From: Eutreptiella sp. 'Long Island Sound 2002'
Lineage: Eukaryota; Euglenozoa; Euglenophyceae; Eutreptiales; Eutreptiaceae
DNA: 64,000 bases
Assembly: GCA_964036045.1 (NCBI GenBank)
Contig: OZ038383.1
Coordinates: 62,563,725-62,627,724 of the forward strand
Direction of reading: 5' to 3'
The notes under the pieces were generated by a model. The model was given only the letters and a program-made list of their open reading frames with translations, did not search any database and had not been told where the DNA came from. Below, piece after piece: positions 23,688 to 35,058 of the stretch (its first letter is position 1; every line of letters starts with the position of its first letter). The position numbers and the translations under genes were made by a program.

Positions 23688-26266
23688 TCAGGCGTCGAGG
23701 AGGTCCATGACGCCCTGAGCTGCGGGTGCCTTGCGGTTCCACTTCTGGGGCTGGGGTAGGGGCAATGCATTGTGGACTTCGCCCGTGTACTCGGTGCCGG
23801 TGAGGTGCTCCGTGTCGGGGGTGCACAGCTGCATGGGGACCATCTCACGACCGGTTTGGCCTCGCCAGAGTTCGATGGTGCGCCCCACCTTCTTGTCGTT
23901 GGGGGTGGTCAGGTCCCAGTTGACGTGGATCTTGAACCCCTGGTGGTCCCCGGTGACGAAGTACCGGTGCTTGACCTCCCCTGCGGCCCATATCCACTTT
24001 GAGGGGCCCGCGGCCGTGGCGTACTCGAAGGGCAGCTGCACCCGGGTACCGATGGCGTATTCGGGATACAGGGCAGCGGCTTCCTCTTTGGTCCAGCTCT
24101 TCGACTTGGCTCTTGGCTTGGGCGCGGGTTGGGCCTGTGCGGGGGCCTTGCGCTTCTGCGCACCTTGGCGGCGCCGGGCAGCGGGTTGTCCCCGTTGGGG
24201 AGGTGCGCCCTGGGGCTGCTGTACGGTTGCGTGGCCCGGTGCAAACACTGGGTGTTCGCGGGCGGCTGGAACTTCGGGCTTGGACGTGGGGACGGGGTCC
24301 TTCAGCTGGAACACTTGCTTGGTCATGAGGCCACGCACCTCCTCGGCCTCCTGCAGAGCATCGGGCGGGTCTGTGGGCCAGGTGAGGAGCCGGTGCCCGG
24401 TGCCTGCCCCGTGGCGGCGCATGTGGGCCGTGTAGCGGGTTGCGTGGCGTGTCCACGCTGGGGTGCGTTCCGGGGCGAGGGGTCCTTCTGGCGCCCCCTG
24501 CGCCCAGTAGAGGGCGTATTGCAGCGCTTCCCAGGCTGCCTCAGGGGCGTGGGGGATGCGTGCGGCGAGTCGCAAGCGGTCCCCTCTGCGTGGTGGGGGC
24601 GGGACTTCGTCGTCGGGGGCGTGTGCCGTTGCCCGTCTGACTTTGCCATGGTCGTCCCATTCCACCGTCCACCAGGTGTCCCGGTGTTTCAGGATGTGGA
24701 CCTCCGTGGTTGTTTGGGGGGCGTCCATGGCGTCCCAGCTGACGAGCTGGATGGGGCGGACTTGGGGGTGGGTCTTCGGAGGTGCTCGCATGTTGAGGTT
24801 TTGGTGGATGTCCTCGGCGGTAGGGCCCGTATCGGGGGCGTCCTGCGCTGCCTGGGCTAGAGGTGGGGAGGGGCGGTCCTCCCAGAGGCGGGAGGCGGAC
24901 GCCATGGCGTACACGGCTGCGATCAGGACGTGTTCCGTCAGCCCTTCCACCATGAGGTGGTTTCCCCCTTCCAGGTCTCGGGGGATGGTGGCTTCCGCCT
25001 TTAGGGTGAGGAGTGCGATGGCGCGTTTGGGTCCAGGTGTGGCGTGCGTTGGCTCAGCTGGCGGGCGTCCGTCGGCTGGGGTTTGGGGGGGGTGCTTCTT
25101 GAAGGGGGATGGTCCCACCGCCAGGTGCTCGACAAGGTGTAGCGGTATGGCGTGGTGGCGGTCTGCTGCGGGCAGGAGGTAGGGGTGTGGGTCCCCGGGT
25201 ATAGTGCCGAGGTATATGCCCCCCCTGTAGGTAGCAGTGGGCAGGGGTCGTTGCAGAGCGCCTGCGCATGATAGCGCGCACCGAGGGTTGCAGTGGGTGC
25301 ACTGAGCTGTTATGGGGTGCGGTACCGCGTACACGGTGAAGGGCCCTACCGCGCGCTGGATGTGGCGGGGGATGATGGTGCGGAGGTCCGCCACCCGTGC
25401 CATGCGGCTTTCGCCATAGTATATCCAGAGTGTGTCCTCCAGTGCAATTTTGGGGCGTGGCTTGCGGGCCAGTAGGTTCAAGGTGCTTTTGTGGGTGGCC
25501 TCGGTGACGGTGCAGGGTCCAGCGTTAATGCGTGGGAGCAGGTGGTCTTGGTGGTGTGCTGCGGCCCGTCTGCGGGCTGTGTGGAGGGCGGTGCTGTCGG
25601 CGGGAGGGGGCGCGTGGTGGATGGGCCTTTTGCGCAGGGTCGGGGTGACGTGTAGTGGATGCTTCCATGCTGGGCGCGGGTGGTGTTGCGGTGGCTGGAG
25701 GCCAGGGTAGGTGGTGAAGGTGTATATGGTGACGGGGGAGCGCTCATGCGTGGCCTGGAGGTAGTAGTGGTTGCGACCCGTGTTTTGGGTGACGATGACG
25801 TTTGGCGTTGGTATGTCGTAGTGGAGTGCGGTATTGGTAAGTTGTTTGGTGATGCGTGCCGTTGCGTCCCCCGTTTTAGGCGCGGTGTCGTGGGGCACGA
25901 GGATGTGGACGGCCCACGCATCTTGGGCAGGGAGGTCGAGGTCCGGTAGGGTGGGATGAATGGGGCGTCCCCGGAAGTGTGCGAAAGCTGGGTTGTGGCG
26001 TGCCGCCGTTTCTTTGATGATGGACGGTGCCCATTGGGGCGGCGCACCAACTTGCTGGGCCATGGCGGCGACGGCCGGGGCGATCGCTGTGAGGTCCGGG
26101 CTGATGCCAGGTTGGTCTGCCGGTGGCTGCAGGCCCCCTTCCGGTGCGGGGTGGTGCCACCATAGGGTGTAGCCCTTTTGAGTGTTATCGTGGGGGGTGT
26201 GCACGAAGCCCTGGTGGTTGGAGATGGCGGTCTTGAGGGCTTCCACTGCCTCGCGGTGGAGGGTGC
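23688..26266 (-). CDS. LINE N-terminal ORF, unknown function
   Basis: About 860 codons open to TGA 23,688-23,690; the open frame extends about 20 codons into gypsy D at its start, which is a chimera and not part of the LINE. Rich in His, Pro, Ala and Arg. A CTHCNPRCALSC cluster near 25,260-25,300 may bind zinc. The C-terminal third has a basic linker (KRKAPAQAQPAPKPRAKSKS) and a compact folded-looking domain (KWIWAAGEVKHRYF, then IHVNWDLTTPNDKK). In the usual LINE plan this position holds an ORF1-type RNA-binding protein, but here it is in frame with the endonuclease, so it may be the N-terminus of one large polyprotein. No RRM or esterase is recognised. Confidence 0.5.
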
Positions 26267-27381
26267 CTTTCGTGGCACTCGCGGAACTGTCTGTGACCCA
26301 CCTTGATGCGGTAGGTGTCCTCACCAATCCTGCAAACCACCTCCCCGGGTGTGAATCACGTTTTGTTGCGGTGGTTGCCCATGGGAGGGGGTCTGATCAC
26401 CCACACCGGGTCTCCCACCCTGAACTTTTGCGCTGTTGAGCTCGGGGCGTATTTCTGACGCACAGCATGCTCCTTCTTGAGCTGCTGGCGGATGTCCCGC
26501 GCCGTTTCCTCCTGCCGCGCAAAGAATTCCTTGGCGTCCATGGCCATACCATCACCCGACAAAGGAAGTCCCCGACCCAGGGGGTCTCTGCCAAACAAAA
26601 TCTGGTGAGGGGACAATCAACACGGAGTGGGGGTGTCATGATGGGCCTTTAGGGCAGGCCACATTTCCTCAAACCAGTTTCGACGTGGGTTTGCGAAGTG
26701 AATCTTGCGTAGCTTCTCGAACAGCTGCCTTCCAGCCACTTCAGCCCGGCCGTTGGACCGGCTGAGGTAGGCGACGCTCTTGGCATGACATATCCCCATG
26801 AGGGAACACATGGCCTTGAACCAGGCGCCAGTAAAATCGGGTCCTGGGTCACTGCAAATGGTGCGGGGGATGCCAAAGACGGTCAGCCAATGACGGATCA
26901 TCATGACTGCCACTTCCTTAGCTAGCAACCCCTTTTTGCGTGCCGGAACGGCCACTACGTAACCGCTGTGGCGGTCCACACAAAGGACCACGCAGTGGAA
27001 GGTCTCCTTGCCAATGTGGACTTCGGGCATGGAAAAGACATCCATGGCCACGCTCTCCATGGGCTGGTCAGGTACCGGAGTCCATTGGGCTTCCCCCGTG
27101 ACGTTCCGGTTGTCGGGGTTGCAGGCCTGACAGACCGAGCAACCCTTCCTGACCTTCTTGATGGCGTTGAAGAGACCGATCTGTTGGATCTCGTACCGCC
27201 GCTGCATGTCCAGGGCTTGCTTCCTGATCCCTGGGTGCATCATGTGGTGGTGCCAAGCCTCACACAGCTCGAGCACTTGGGACTCCGGGACCAGTACTTT
27301 ACCATTCCGGTAGAGCTTCCCATCCTCCTCGGTCAGCCCCTTTGGCCACTTCTGCCCGTCATCAGGGTTGGTCACAGCCCT
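26267..27381 (-). pseudogene. Gypsy D integrase, right copy, truncated
   Basis: Same HHCC region and DDE core as 10,367-11,818 but without the chromodomain, because the LINE 5' end cuts it at 26,266. The frame breaks near 26,617, where the left copy is intact. Catalytic positions are kept (DVFSMPEV, ICSDPGPDF, NGRAEVAG), although ICSDRGPEF has become ICSDPGPDF. Confidence 0.85.
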
Positions 27382-28022
27382 CTACTGGGCCTCAAAGGCC
27401 TCGGACTTGGCGTAGTCGTCGGTCCAGTCGTCCTGGAGGCACGATTCAGGGAAGATGTGCTTGTCGGACTCAGCTCCCTCAGGGGCGAGTACTCTGACCG
27501 CTCTGCCCCTCCTCATTCCGAGGGGGGCATCTGCAGCCATGACTACGAAGCATTTAACACCCTCTTCCTCCATCAGGTGCTACTTTTTATGATCCTCTTG
27601 GCCTCAGCCGTCTCGGCCTCATCGCCATGGGCAAAGACATCCGTCGTGCTCTTGCTAGCGGGGTAGGCCCACCTGCTGAGACAGTCCGCCACGGTGTTGT
27701 CCTTGCCAGGAACATACACAACCGTGAGGTCGAACTTGGCCAAGGTCTCATGCCATCTTGCCCGTCGGGAGGCCCGACCAGAGGGGGTGTCCACGTGCTC
27801 TTTGTGCGACGACTGCAGACTCTGATGGTCGGTGCAGACGGTGACTGGATGGAGGGCAATGTACCCCGCCCATTTCCGGAGAGCCATGACGATGGCATAC
27901 GCCTCCTTTTCTCGGGGCGTCCACGTCCGTCTCTGGCCTTCCGCCAGGACTCGGCTCCAGAAGGCCACGGGCACGTGCCTCCCATCGTCAAGCACTTGTT
28001 CCAACACAGCGCCCACGGCGTA
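26267..28022 (-). repeat. Right copy of the 1.76-kb duplication flanking the LINE
   Basis: Matches 10,704-12,460. The first shared base lies directly after the LINE 5' end; the last is where the left copy is cut by the LINE 3' tail. Covers the integrase core, the linker and the end of RNase H. Confidence 0.8.
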
Positions 28023-29189
28023 GTCCGAAGCGTCGGTGCGCAGGATGAACCCTCCGTCAGGATCCACGAGGTGCAGACCCACTGCGGATAGCAGCGCCTG
28101 CTTCATCCCCTCAAAGGCACGGTCGAAGTCATCATTCCAGACCAGAGCCTTCTTGGACCCCTTCTTGGTCTCCTCTCGGTTGCCCTTGAGCATGGACGTC
28201 ATGGGGGTCGCATACTCGGCATACATCTTGATATACCCCGAGTAGTAGTTGCAGAACCCCAAGAATGCCTGTAGCTCAGAGATCGTCTTGGGCTTCTCCC
28301 AGTGCTCAATCGCAGCCACCTTGCCAGGTATGGGCTTCCGCTGCCCTTTCAAGACCACGTGGCCAGCGAAGACCACCTCGCTTACCGCAATGGTGGCCTT
28401 GTCACTGCTGCCCGTGAGCTTGTGCCGAACCAGGAGCCCCAGCACTCTGGTGACGTCCCTTTCATGTGCCTCCAGGAGCTCATCATAGCTCATACTGGGG
28501 TCCCCAGACGAGATGATCACGTCGTCCACAAAGGGGTTCGCACAGTCACGCAGCGGTTCAAGCAGGTTTTCCAGCATCCGCTGAAAAGCCGCATTGCCGT
28601 TGGTATCGCCCATCGGCATCAGCTTCCACCCGAGGGGTCCAAGTGGGGTGCTCATGGCTGTGCAGGCACGGGACTCATCGGCAAGAGGCATCTGATGATA
28701 ACCATGTTTCAGGTCAATCACCGTGAAGATCCTCGGCCGGTGTTGCTTTTGCAGCATGTCCTCAATGAGGGGCAGCGTATAGCTATCATGCTGCCTTTGG
28801 GCGTTAGGGCCGCCATAGTTGACCACGAGCCGCCACTCTCCGGCCACCTTCTTGGGAACGACGAAGCATGGGGAGGCCCACTCGGAGTGGCATGGCTCAA
28901 GCCAGCCCCTCCCAATGAACTCACGGTGGATCTTCTCCATGGCCTCCTTCCTGACGCCCCTCAGGGCAAATTCGGGATGTCTGTACACATGGGGGTCCGG
29001 CTTCAGTTGTATCTTGGCCTCACCATACGGTCCACGAACCAGTGGGGGAAACACAGGCTTTCCGCTGAAGAAGGTTTCACCATACTTCTGCTTCAGCCTG
29101 GTCCTCAATGCCTGCATCATGGGGCATTCATCAGACTCCGCCTTGGCCTTTCCGGGCACCTGAACCACTGAGCTTACTTGCGGGGTACC
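27382..29189 (-). pseudogene. Gypsy D reverse transcriptase and RNase H
   Basis: RT motifs in order: IGRGWLEPCHSEWASP, WRLVVNYGGPNAQ, FTVIDLKHGYHQMPL (catalytic Asp), PMGDTNGNAAFQRM, NPFVDDVIISSG (FVDD box) and LGFCNYYSGYI; then RNase H with ILRTDASDYAVG, REKEAYAIVMAL and CTDHQSLQSS. The frame is open for 531 codons, then shifts by one base at 27,573 where the left copy reads straight through. TAG 27,382-27,384 separates it from integrase. Upstream, TGA 29,190-29,192 separates it in frame from protease. Confidence 0.9.
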
Positions 29190-30968
29190 TCAGCATGGCT
29201 TCGGCTCTGGTGGTCCTCCCAGGTGGCCCAAAGGGCCATCCCTGGTGTTGCCTCGGAACAAGTCCCCGTAGGTGGGTGGGTTCCCACCAATTGGCTCGTC
29301 CTGGCTGGACATGTGGTCCAGTACCCTCCTTACGAAGGTATTCCCATCATAGGAACCAGAGACGATGGAGTCCACTTCCCACCAGGCTTTGTCCTGCCCT
29401 TGCCCCCAACGCTGGCTTCCCCAGTCGTGGAAGGGCTCATCCATACACCCCCGAACCAGGTCCAGCTCCTCTTCAGTGAGGAGGTCCTTCGATTCTCCGA
29501 TGTCGACGGGGGAAACCGCAAAGCATTGCCGCCAGGGCTCCGCTATGATGCGGTTGAAACACACGAAGTCCGTGGCGTCGGCCTGTTCAAGGCCCCCATC
29601 CACATAGTGGAATTCCGTTGCCCATCTCTGGGGTGGCATGGGCTGTCCCTTAGCGTCCTGATAGACACTCTCTCCAGCCGGTAGGACGACCTTGTTTAGG
29701 GTCACGTTGGTCAGTGAGACCACCCAATCCCGGGTACTTTCCTCCTCGGTGCATCCCATAGGAACGACCAACACTGCCTTGGAGCGGTCCTTGCGGATTT
29801 TCGCTACCGCCCTTGGGATGTCCCATCGGGGGCAATGGATCCACATCAAACCCTGATGCGGACCCCAGTGCTTCTTCCACGCGGAGTCCTGGGCGCTCCA
29901 GTACTTCTCACACACCCGAAGAAGGGCGGAGGTTCCTGAGGAGAACGCATCGAGGGCCAGATCCAAAGCTCCCAGGTCCGCAACCACTCGGCTCGCCACT
30001 TCCGGCATTACGTGGTACTTCTGGTTCCCTGGCCCGGCTGGCTCAGTCCCCAGTGCGGCTACTTCAAGCTGACTACGTTCCGGGTGGATCCATTGGCATT
30101 CCACATGGTGCTCAGGTGACGAGAGCCACGAGAGCTGGTCGTCCTGGTACAGAGTCATGGAGGCCTGGGCCGGGAGAACGCCAGAGTCCGTCTCCATCAT
30201 GAAGTTGTACCCGACGATCATGTCCCAGTCCATCTGGGCCTTGCAGAAGCGGCCTTGCAGGAGGATTTCTTTGCCGAGGTCCGGGCGGCTCAGCTCACGG
30301 TGGTTAACGAACTGCAGCCCAATGGCCGCTTCCCCCGTGCCTCCCACCATGTACTGGCCGTTCGCCACCTTCAGCCTGACAGGCCTCCGACTGTCGGTCA
30401 AGCACTCTGGCGGAAGTAGGCCCGCCTTGACCAGGCTGACCTGAGCGCCGCTGTCAACCAACACGTCAAAGACCGTCTCCACTTCCCCGCATAGGGCACG
30501 GACCTTAAGATGCAACTGCCGCTCCCGCCCAACATGGCGCACGGCGTGCAAGCTCAGGATCTCTGGCCGTTCCAGAAGCTCAATAAGCGACTGGTGCAGG
30601 TCGTGGACATTGGGCTCAGGCTGCCCATCTGCAGCATCCAGCTGTGGTCTGGGTGATCCTCCGATACTCTGGGAAAGATCTTGGAGCACATCAAACACGT
30701 TCTTGGTCGCGAAGGATGGCCGGGTGCAAGGGTTCGTGCCTTCACCGGGGACCTTGGTCGGACAGGAGGATCCGCCTAGGGCGTTATCCCTCCAGCACTT
30801 GCCCCCACCCTGCCACCCGCGACCGTCTTTCGTCTTGGGTGTCGGAACGGGCCTTCCGCCCGCGGCGACCCCGTTGTGCTCAGTATCTCCCGAATGGGAT
30901 GATGTGGCGCTTCCCACAACACCATCCTGCGACCGCCCTAGCTGGGGCCCTTGGCTGCAGGTGCTCCG
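29190..30968 (-). CDS. Gypsy D protease plus degenerate methyltransferase-like domain
   Basis: An aspartic protease core is visible: VLVDSGAQVSLV (active-site Asp-Ser-Gly) and VGGTGEAAIGLQF. About 130 residues later comes LDAFSSGTSALL, then MWIHCPRWDIPRAVAKI and AVLVVPMG, the same layout as the NPPF-type domain of elements A and B but with HCPR in place of NPP (about 29,815-29,850). The protease matures the polyprotein; the role of the second domain is unknown. The frame is shared with gag (TAG 30,969-30,971) and with RT (TGA 29,190-29,192). Confidence 0.8.
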   Translation of the reverse strand, partial: RSTCSQGPQLGRSQDGVVGSATSSHSGDTEHNGVAAGGRPVPTPKTKDGRGWQGGGKCWRDNALGGSSCPTKVPGEGTNPCTRPSFATKNVFDVLQDLSQSIGGSPRPQLDAADGQPEPNVHDLHQSLIELLERPEILSLHAVRHVGRERQLHLKVRALCGEVETVFDVLVDSGAQVSLVKAGLLPPECLTDSRRPVRLKVANGQYMVGGTGEAAIGLQFVNHRELSRPDLGKEILLQGRFCKAQMDWDMIVGYNFMMETDSGVLPAQASMTLYQDDQLSWLSSPEHHVECQWIHPERSQLEVAALGTEPAGPGNQKYHVMPEVASRVVADLGALDLALDAFSSGTSALLRVCEKYWSAQDSAWKKHWGPHQGLMWIHCPRWDIPRAVAKIRKDRSKAVLVVPMGCTEEESTRDWVVSLTNVTLNKVVLPAGESVYQDAKGQPMPPQRWATEFHYVDGGLEQADATDFVCFNRIIAEPWRQCFAVSPVDIGESKDLLTEEELDLVRGCMDEPFHDWGSQRWGQGQDKAWWEVDSIVSGSYDGNTFVRRVLDHMSSQDEPIGGNPPTYGDLFRGNTRDGPLGHLGGPPEPKPC

Positions 30969-32258
30969 CTAAGGGGCGTCGCTTGTGAGAGTGGGGGTAC
31001 TCTCCTCCGCGTCAACCTCGTTGACACCCTTCTTCTTTCCTCCTCTCTTACCCTGCTTCTCCTTGTCCTTGTTCTTGTCGTCCGACTTGGGGACCCAGGC
31101 CCTCTTGATCTCCTGGATCTCCTTCGCCAACTCAGTCCCCACTGACATCAGCTTGGAGAGCTCGTCTTTGGTCACCTCCACTTTGGCCTCCTGGACACTT
31201 GCGGGTGTACGCTTCTTTGACCCGTGCACCTTCTTGTAAGCCGCCGTGTTGGCCTTGTGGACGGGACATGTCCAGTGGTCATGATTGAACCCTTTGTTTC
31301 TCCCGTAACACACGAAACAGCCCTGAGGGTAAGTTCGTATGAACTCCCCAAAGGACAGTGGAGGGTCGCCAATGCGGCGGGGCTCCTTCTTCTCCTTCTT
31401 CTTCCAACCCTTCTGCAGGGGCTTCCAGCTTCCCCGGTTGCTCCCCGTGTTCAGGTTGTTGGCCACAAAGGCACAAACGGCCGTCTCGGCGGGCTCATTG
31501 TCGTCGTCATCGTCGTCGAGAGCCTGATCGCCATCGGCTCCCGCTGGGTCCAAGGCAGCTTCCCCGCCCGACCCCTCGCCAACGTAGTTGACGTCACGGT
31601 CGCCGGGCTTCAACCCGCGGGTGTGGTGGGGGTTCCTGTACTCTTTGAGCACTTCCTCTCCGACCCACTCCAGGACCTTGTCGCAGGTCATCTGCGCCGG
31701 GATGGCCTGCAGACAAATGGTCTGGCCGGCCACCTCACACTCATCAAGGCGCCACATCGCGGTCTTCTCGCGATCGCCCGTGACGGTGATGAGGAGAGCA
31801 TTCCGCAGGGAGTGCCGCTTGACATCCCGGGCCACGTTCCTCTTTGTCTAAGCCACCACGTTTGTATGATAGTCCTTGGGGAGCGTCATCTTGACCGTGT
31901 GGTCCGACTTGGCCCTCTTGGCTTCCTCCCTGGTGACTCTCTTGATCCATGCTTCCGGCAGCATGGAGAGCAGGTGGGCCTGCTCGTCACCCTCATTCCA
32001 GTCCTCCACGCTGCGGCGGAAGAGGGTGTATTGCCCCCAGAAGTCCCGCCAATCTCGTAGGCGCATCTCCCGACCATCATGCTGAGGCTTGATGGCCTTC
32101 CACCGCTTGGCAGCCACCTGGGGAGCGTCTACCCGCTCCTGCTCGTTGAGCCACTTCTTGGTTTCCTGGAGGGACTTGATTTTCCCCTTCCTTGGTTGCC
32201 ACGAAGTATAGCTCTTGGAGCACCTCCGGCAGGCGCCACCTGAACCGTTTGAAGACAT
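30969..32258 (-). pseudogene. Gypsy D Gag, capsid and zinc-knuckle part
   Basis: After a one-base frameshift near 32,185 the Gag reading continues here: WRDFWGQYTLFRRSVEDW and LLSMLPEAWIKRV look like a capsid C-terminal helix bundle, followed by TAG 31,848-31,850, then MTCDKVLEWVGEEVL, an acidic stretch (about 31,500), and CFVCYGRNKGFNHDHWTC, a CCHC-like zinc knuckle near 31,265-31,320 for packaging RNA. The end is a lysine-rich tail. Coding-like sequence on both sides of the TAG is in one frame. Confidence 0.75.
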
Positions 32259-34692
32259 ATTTCTCCGCCTCTGCGGGATCCATGTCTTCAGTGACGGTCA
32301 TCCCCGGATTGTCCAGCTTCTCCAAGAAGCGGTCGAGGTTGAGGGGGTTACCATCGTACGTGGGCAGCTTGATGTCCTTCAGGTCTTCCCACACGGCGGC
32401 ATCCGCAGCCTTAGAGACCATGAACGCCGGCCGCGAAGGTCGACCGAGGTTCCCATCTGGGTCCCCCACGGACTCCCACGGCTGCCACTTCCATCTCCTC
32501 CGCGGTATCCATGTGGCCACGCCGTGATTCCTCCATGTACGCTGAACCTAGATGTTCACGCCGTACTCCCTCCATGTATGCCTCCTAATCACGGTGCCGG
32601 CAGCTGCGTTCAGCGGCCTCCCGTCGTACATCACGCGGCGGGGTAATGCCGAACTCCTCCAGGTCTTCCTCGCCTCCGCCGATATCCCACTCCACGTCCC
32701 CTCCGAGGACCTCATCTCTGAGTCCTCCATATCGCCCTCCTGCCGCTGGGATGGGTTCTGGGACTGGTGCGGGGCGTCGGGGGCGTAGCGATGTCCGCAG
32801 CGGGGCACAGCGGCTGTGGCACTCCGCACTGAGCCACTCGTCATGCCACTCTTCACTGCCACTGCCGGACGGCACACGCTCGTTACGACGGCCCGCGCTG
32901 TGATGATAGGGGGCGCTGAGAGAGGGGGCACTGGCGCTCGGGCGACTCCTGGGGGCTCTGGCCAGGGCGTGGGCTCTGAACTCCGGTAGGGAGGAGGGGG
33001 ATCCCCATCTTCACCTTCCGACTCCATGGGGACACCTCCGCCTCCTCCTCGAGCCATTCCCCGGCGATGTCGGCGGTCTCGTCCGTCCCCGTCGCTGGCG
33101 GTGAAGAATGGGTCAGAGTCGTGGGGATGTCCATCCGCGGGCCTCCGTGCCCTCTCGGGAGTCTTCCCCTTGCCCTTCCTTCGCCCCTGGGTAGTGGGGC
33201 CACTGTCCCCACTGCTGCCGCTGTCGTCCTCCTCCAGGTCCAGCTTCATCTTGGAGGAGGCGTCTCCTTCAAAGAGATTCCGAAGGGTCTCTCCTCTCGA
33301 TCCCCCCGGAGGCGTTTTGCGCCTGAGCTCCGCCTCCACCTCCTCCATTGCGGCGGCGATGGCTGCGGCAGCTTGGCCCTCGGCCTCTTCTTGGGCACGG
33401 GCAGCCTCAGCTTCCCGGGCCCGCTGCAGCCGAGCCTTCTCCGCTTCTAACGCCGCCAGCTCCGCCTCGGTCGTGGCCCTTTCCTCAGCGACCTCCAGTC
33501 GCGCAGCCTCAATAGCGTCCCTCTTGGCGGCTTCCGCTTGGGCCTTGGCGGTTGCCTCGGCATGGGCCCTTTCCTCCGCCTCCTTCCTTGCCCTCTCTTG
33601 GGCAAGCACCTCTTCCAACGCCTTCACCTCGGCCTCCTTACGAGCAATGGCCTCCTGGGCCAGGAGGGCTTCTTGGGCAGCCGCCGCTTCCTGCGCCGCT
33701 GCCTCCACCTCAGTCCTGACCCGGGCAGAAGCTGCTTCCTGTGCGGCTGCAGCCGTGACTCCGGCCACAATGGCAGCCACGGTCGAGGCATGGAAGGCAA
33801 TGCCTCTGCCCCACCCTGCAGCCTCCTGCCGGGCGATGCCAACCGCGCCCTCCACGGCAGCGTTCTGCTCCGTGGCCCGTTGCCGGGCAACCCGAAGGTT
33901 GCAGGGCACCCCGCAGGCACGCTCGCAGGCGCGGGCCACGTCCCCTTGGTCGGGGGCGACGCTGCTGCTGGAGCTGGCCTCGTCGGTCGGTCTCCTTCCC
34001 CGATGGGCCGACTCCACGTCGCTGCTGGGGCCTGAGTTTCTCAGGTGCAGCTGACGGGGCTTGGCCTTGGCCTTCTTGGCGACTTCAAGGAAGTCGCCAA
34101 GGGTGGTGTGCGCGGGGTGGTGACCGCAACTGGCCCGTTGGGGGCTGGGGGCTGGGGTTCCGCCCTTGTTTTCGGTCTCCGCGGCTTGGGCGTCCTTGGC
34201 AGCCAGGGATTCCTGGTACTCCTGCCACTTCTTGTCCCGCTTCCTGTCCCCGGCGGATCGCTCCACCTTCCCGGGAGACGCGCTGCTGCTGCCCTGCAGC
34301 GTACACTCTTCCCCCGGTTCGCGGAACTTCTCTTCGATCATGTCCCATATGGAGACGTTGATTGTAGCGCCCGACAGGTACTCGTTGGGGTTCTCGTCAT
34401 CCTCAATCCTGTCGGGGCGCAGCCCTTTGCCGTGGCTGTCTGGCCGGGTCCAGACCCTCCAGCGCATGTGGCGGAAGCGGTAGGCGTATCCTTCTGCCCG
34501 CAGCCAGTCTTCCACTGCCTCCAGGCGGTAGGCGCCCATGTCCTCACGGAGCTCGAAGCTCACGGGCATGCCTCCTTCGCACCCGGGGTAGCTGTGACGG
34601 TAGTGCTGACCCCACACCAACTCACGCAGCAGGTGCAAAGCATGGGGGTGGGGTTGCGGCCACGTCTTGCCGTCCTCTTGCCAGTTCACCAT
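32186..34692 (-). CDS. Gypsy D Gag, N-terminal part with long Ala/Glu coiled coil
   Basis: Opens with a 714-codon frame to TAG 32,548-32,550 and continues in frame to about 32,186. The N-terminus is tryptophan-rich (MVNWQEDGKTW, ending near HMRWRVWTRPDSHGKG). Residues about 310-480 are almost entirely Ala, Glu, Arg, Lys and Gln with a regular helical pattern, predicted to form a long single helix or coiled coil. A serine/acidic segment and a basic GRRKGKGKTPERARR patch follow, then a proline-rich section and, after the TAG, a capsid-like start (YDGNPLNLDRFLEKL). A helical insert of this size is unusual for a Gag. Confidence 0.7.
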
Positions 34693-35058
34693 GGGAGCGG
34701 GTGCTGCAGTGGATCTTGAGGTCCTCGGTGGGCGCTTGTTCCCCTCAATGGACTAGTCCCTGGGGGTGGCTGTTGAAGCGGTTGCTGCGGTCCACTCCCT
34801 CTACAGGGCTGGAACCCAGACGCCCGATGGTGGTTGTAGAGGTGGGTGATGCAGCTGGGAGTGTGGCCGGTACTGGTCGGCCGAAAGAACTCGCTGACGT
34901 CGGAGTTCTCGTGGCTACACTTCCTTCACGGACTCGGCGCTGCTGCTGATGCTCGGGGCGATGCTCCGGGCGGCGCTGCGAAGCCCGTGGTACTCGGGGT
35001 TCAGGTGGCCCCGAGTGGCACGCGAGGGATGGGTAACCCTGCGGCGGTGAAACGCTTT
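34693..35058 (-). other. Gypsy D 5' leader
   Basis: The 366 bases between the 5' LTR and the Gag start. Just inside the LTR the minus strand reads AAAGCGTTTCACCGCC; I do not recognise a tRNA primer site starting with TGG here. Confidence 0.4.

Larger units (their letters stand above)
12461..26266 (-). mobile_element. Giant LINE (non-LTR retrotransposon) inserted in gypsy D
   Basis: Minus-strand order: a long N-terminal coding region, AP-type endonuclease, reverse transcriptase, RNase H, zinc-finger region and a proline-rich C-terminal region. The 3' end at 12,461 is a short tandem tail (minus strand ACTACCTACCTACC), typical of LINEs that end in a microsatellite instead of poly(A). The 5' end abuts gypsy D at 26,267. 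At 13.8 kb it is very long for a LINE. Most coding segments from 26,266 to 21,490 share one frame, and those from 20,231 to 13,632 share another, interrupted by stops and a few frameshifts. Confidence 0.85.

Noticed and set aside
33026-34054. Plus-strand ORF of 342 codons, Ala/Ser-rich
   Set aside because: Exactly antisense to the Ala/Glu helix of gypsy D Gag; its length follows from codon bias on the opposite strand.
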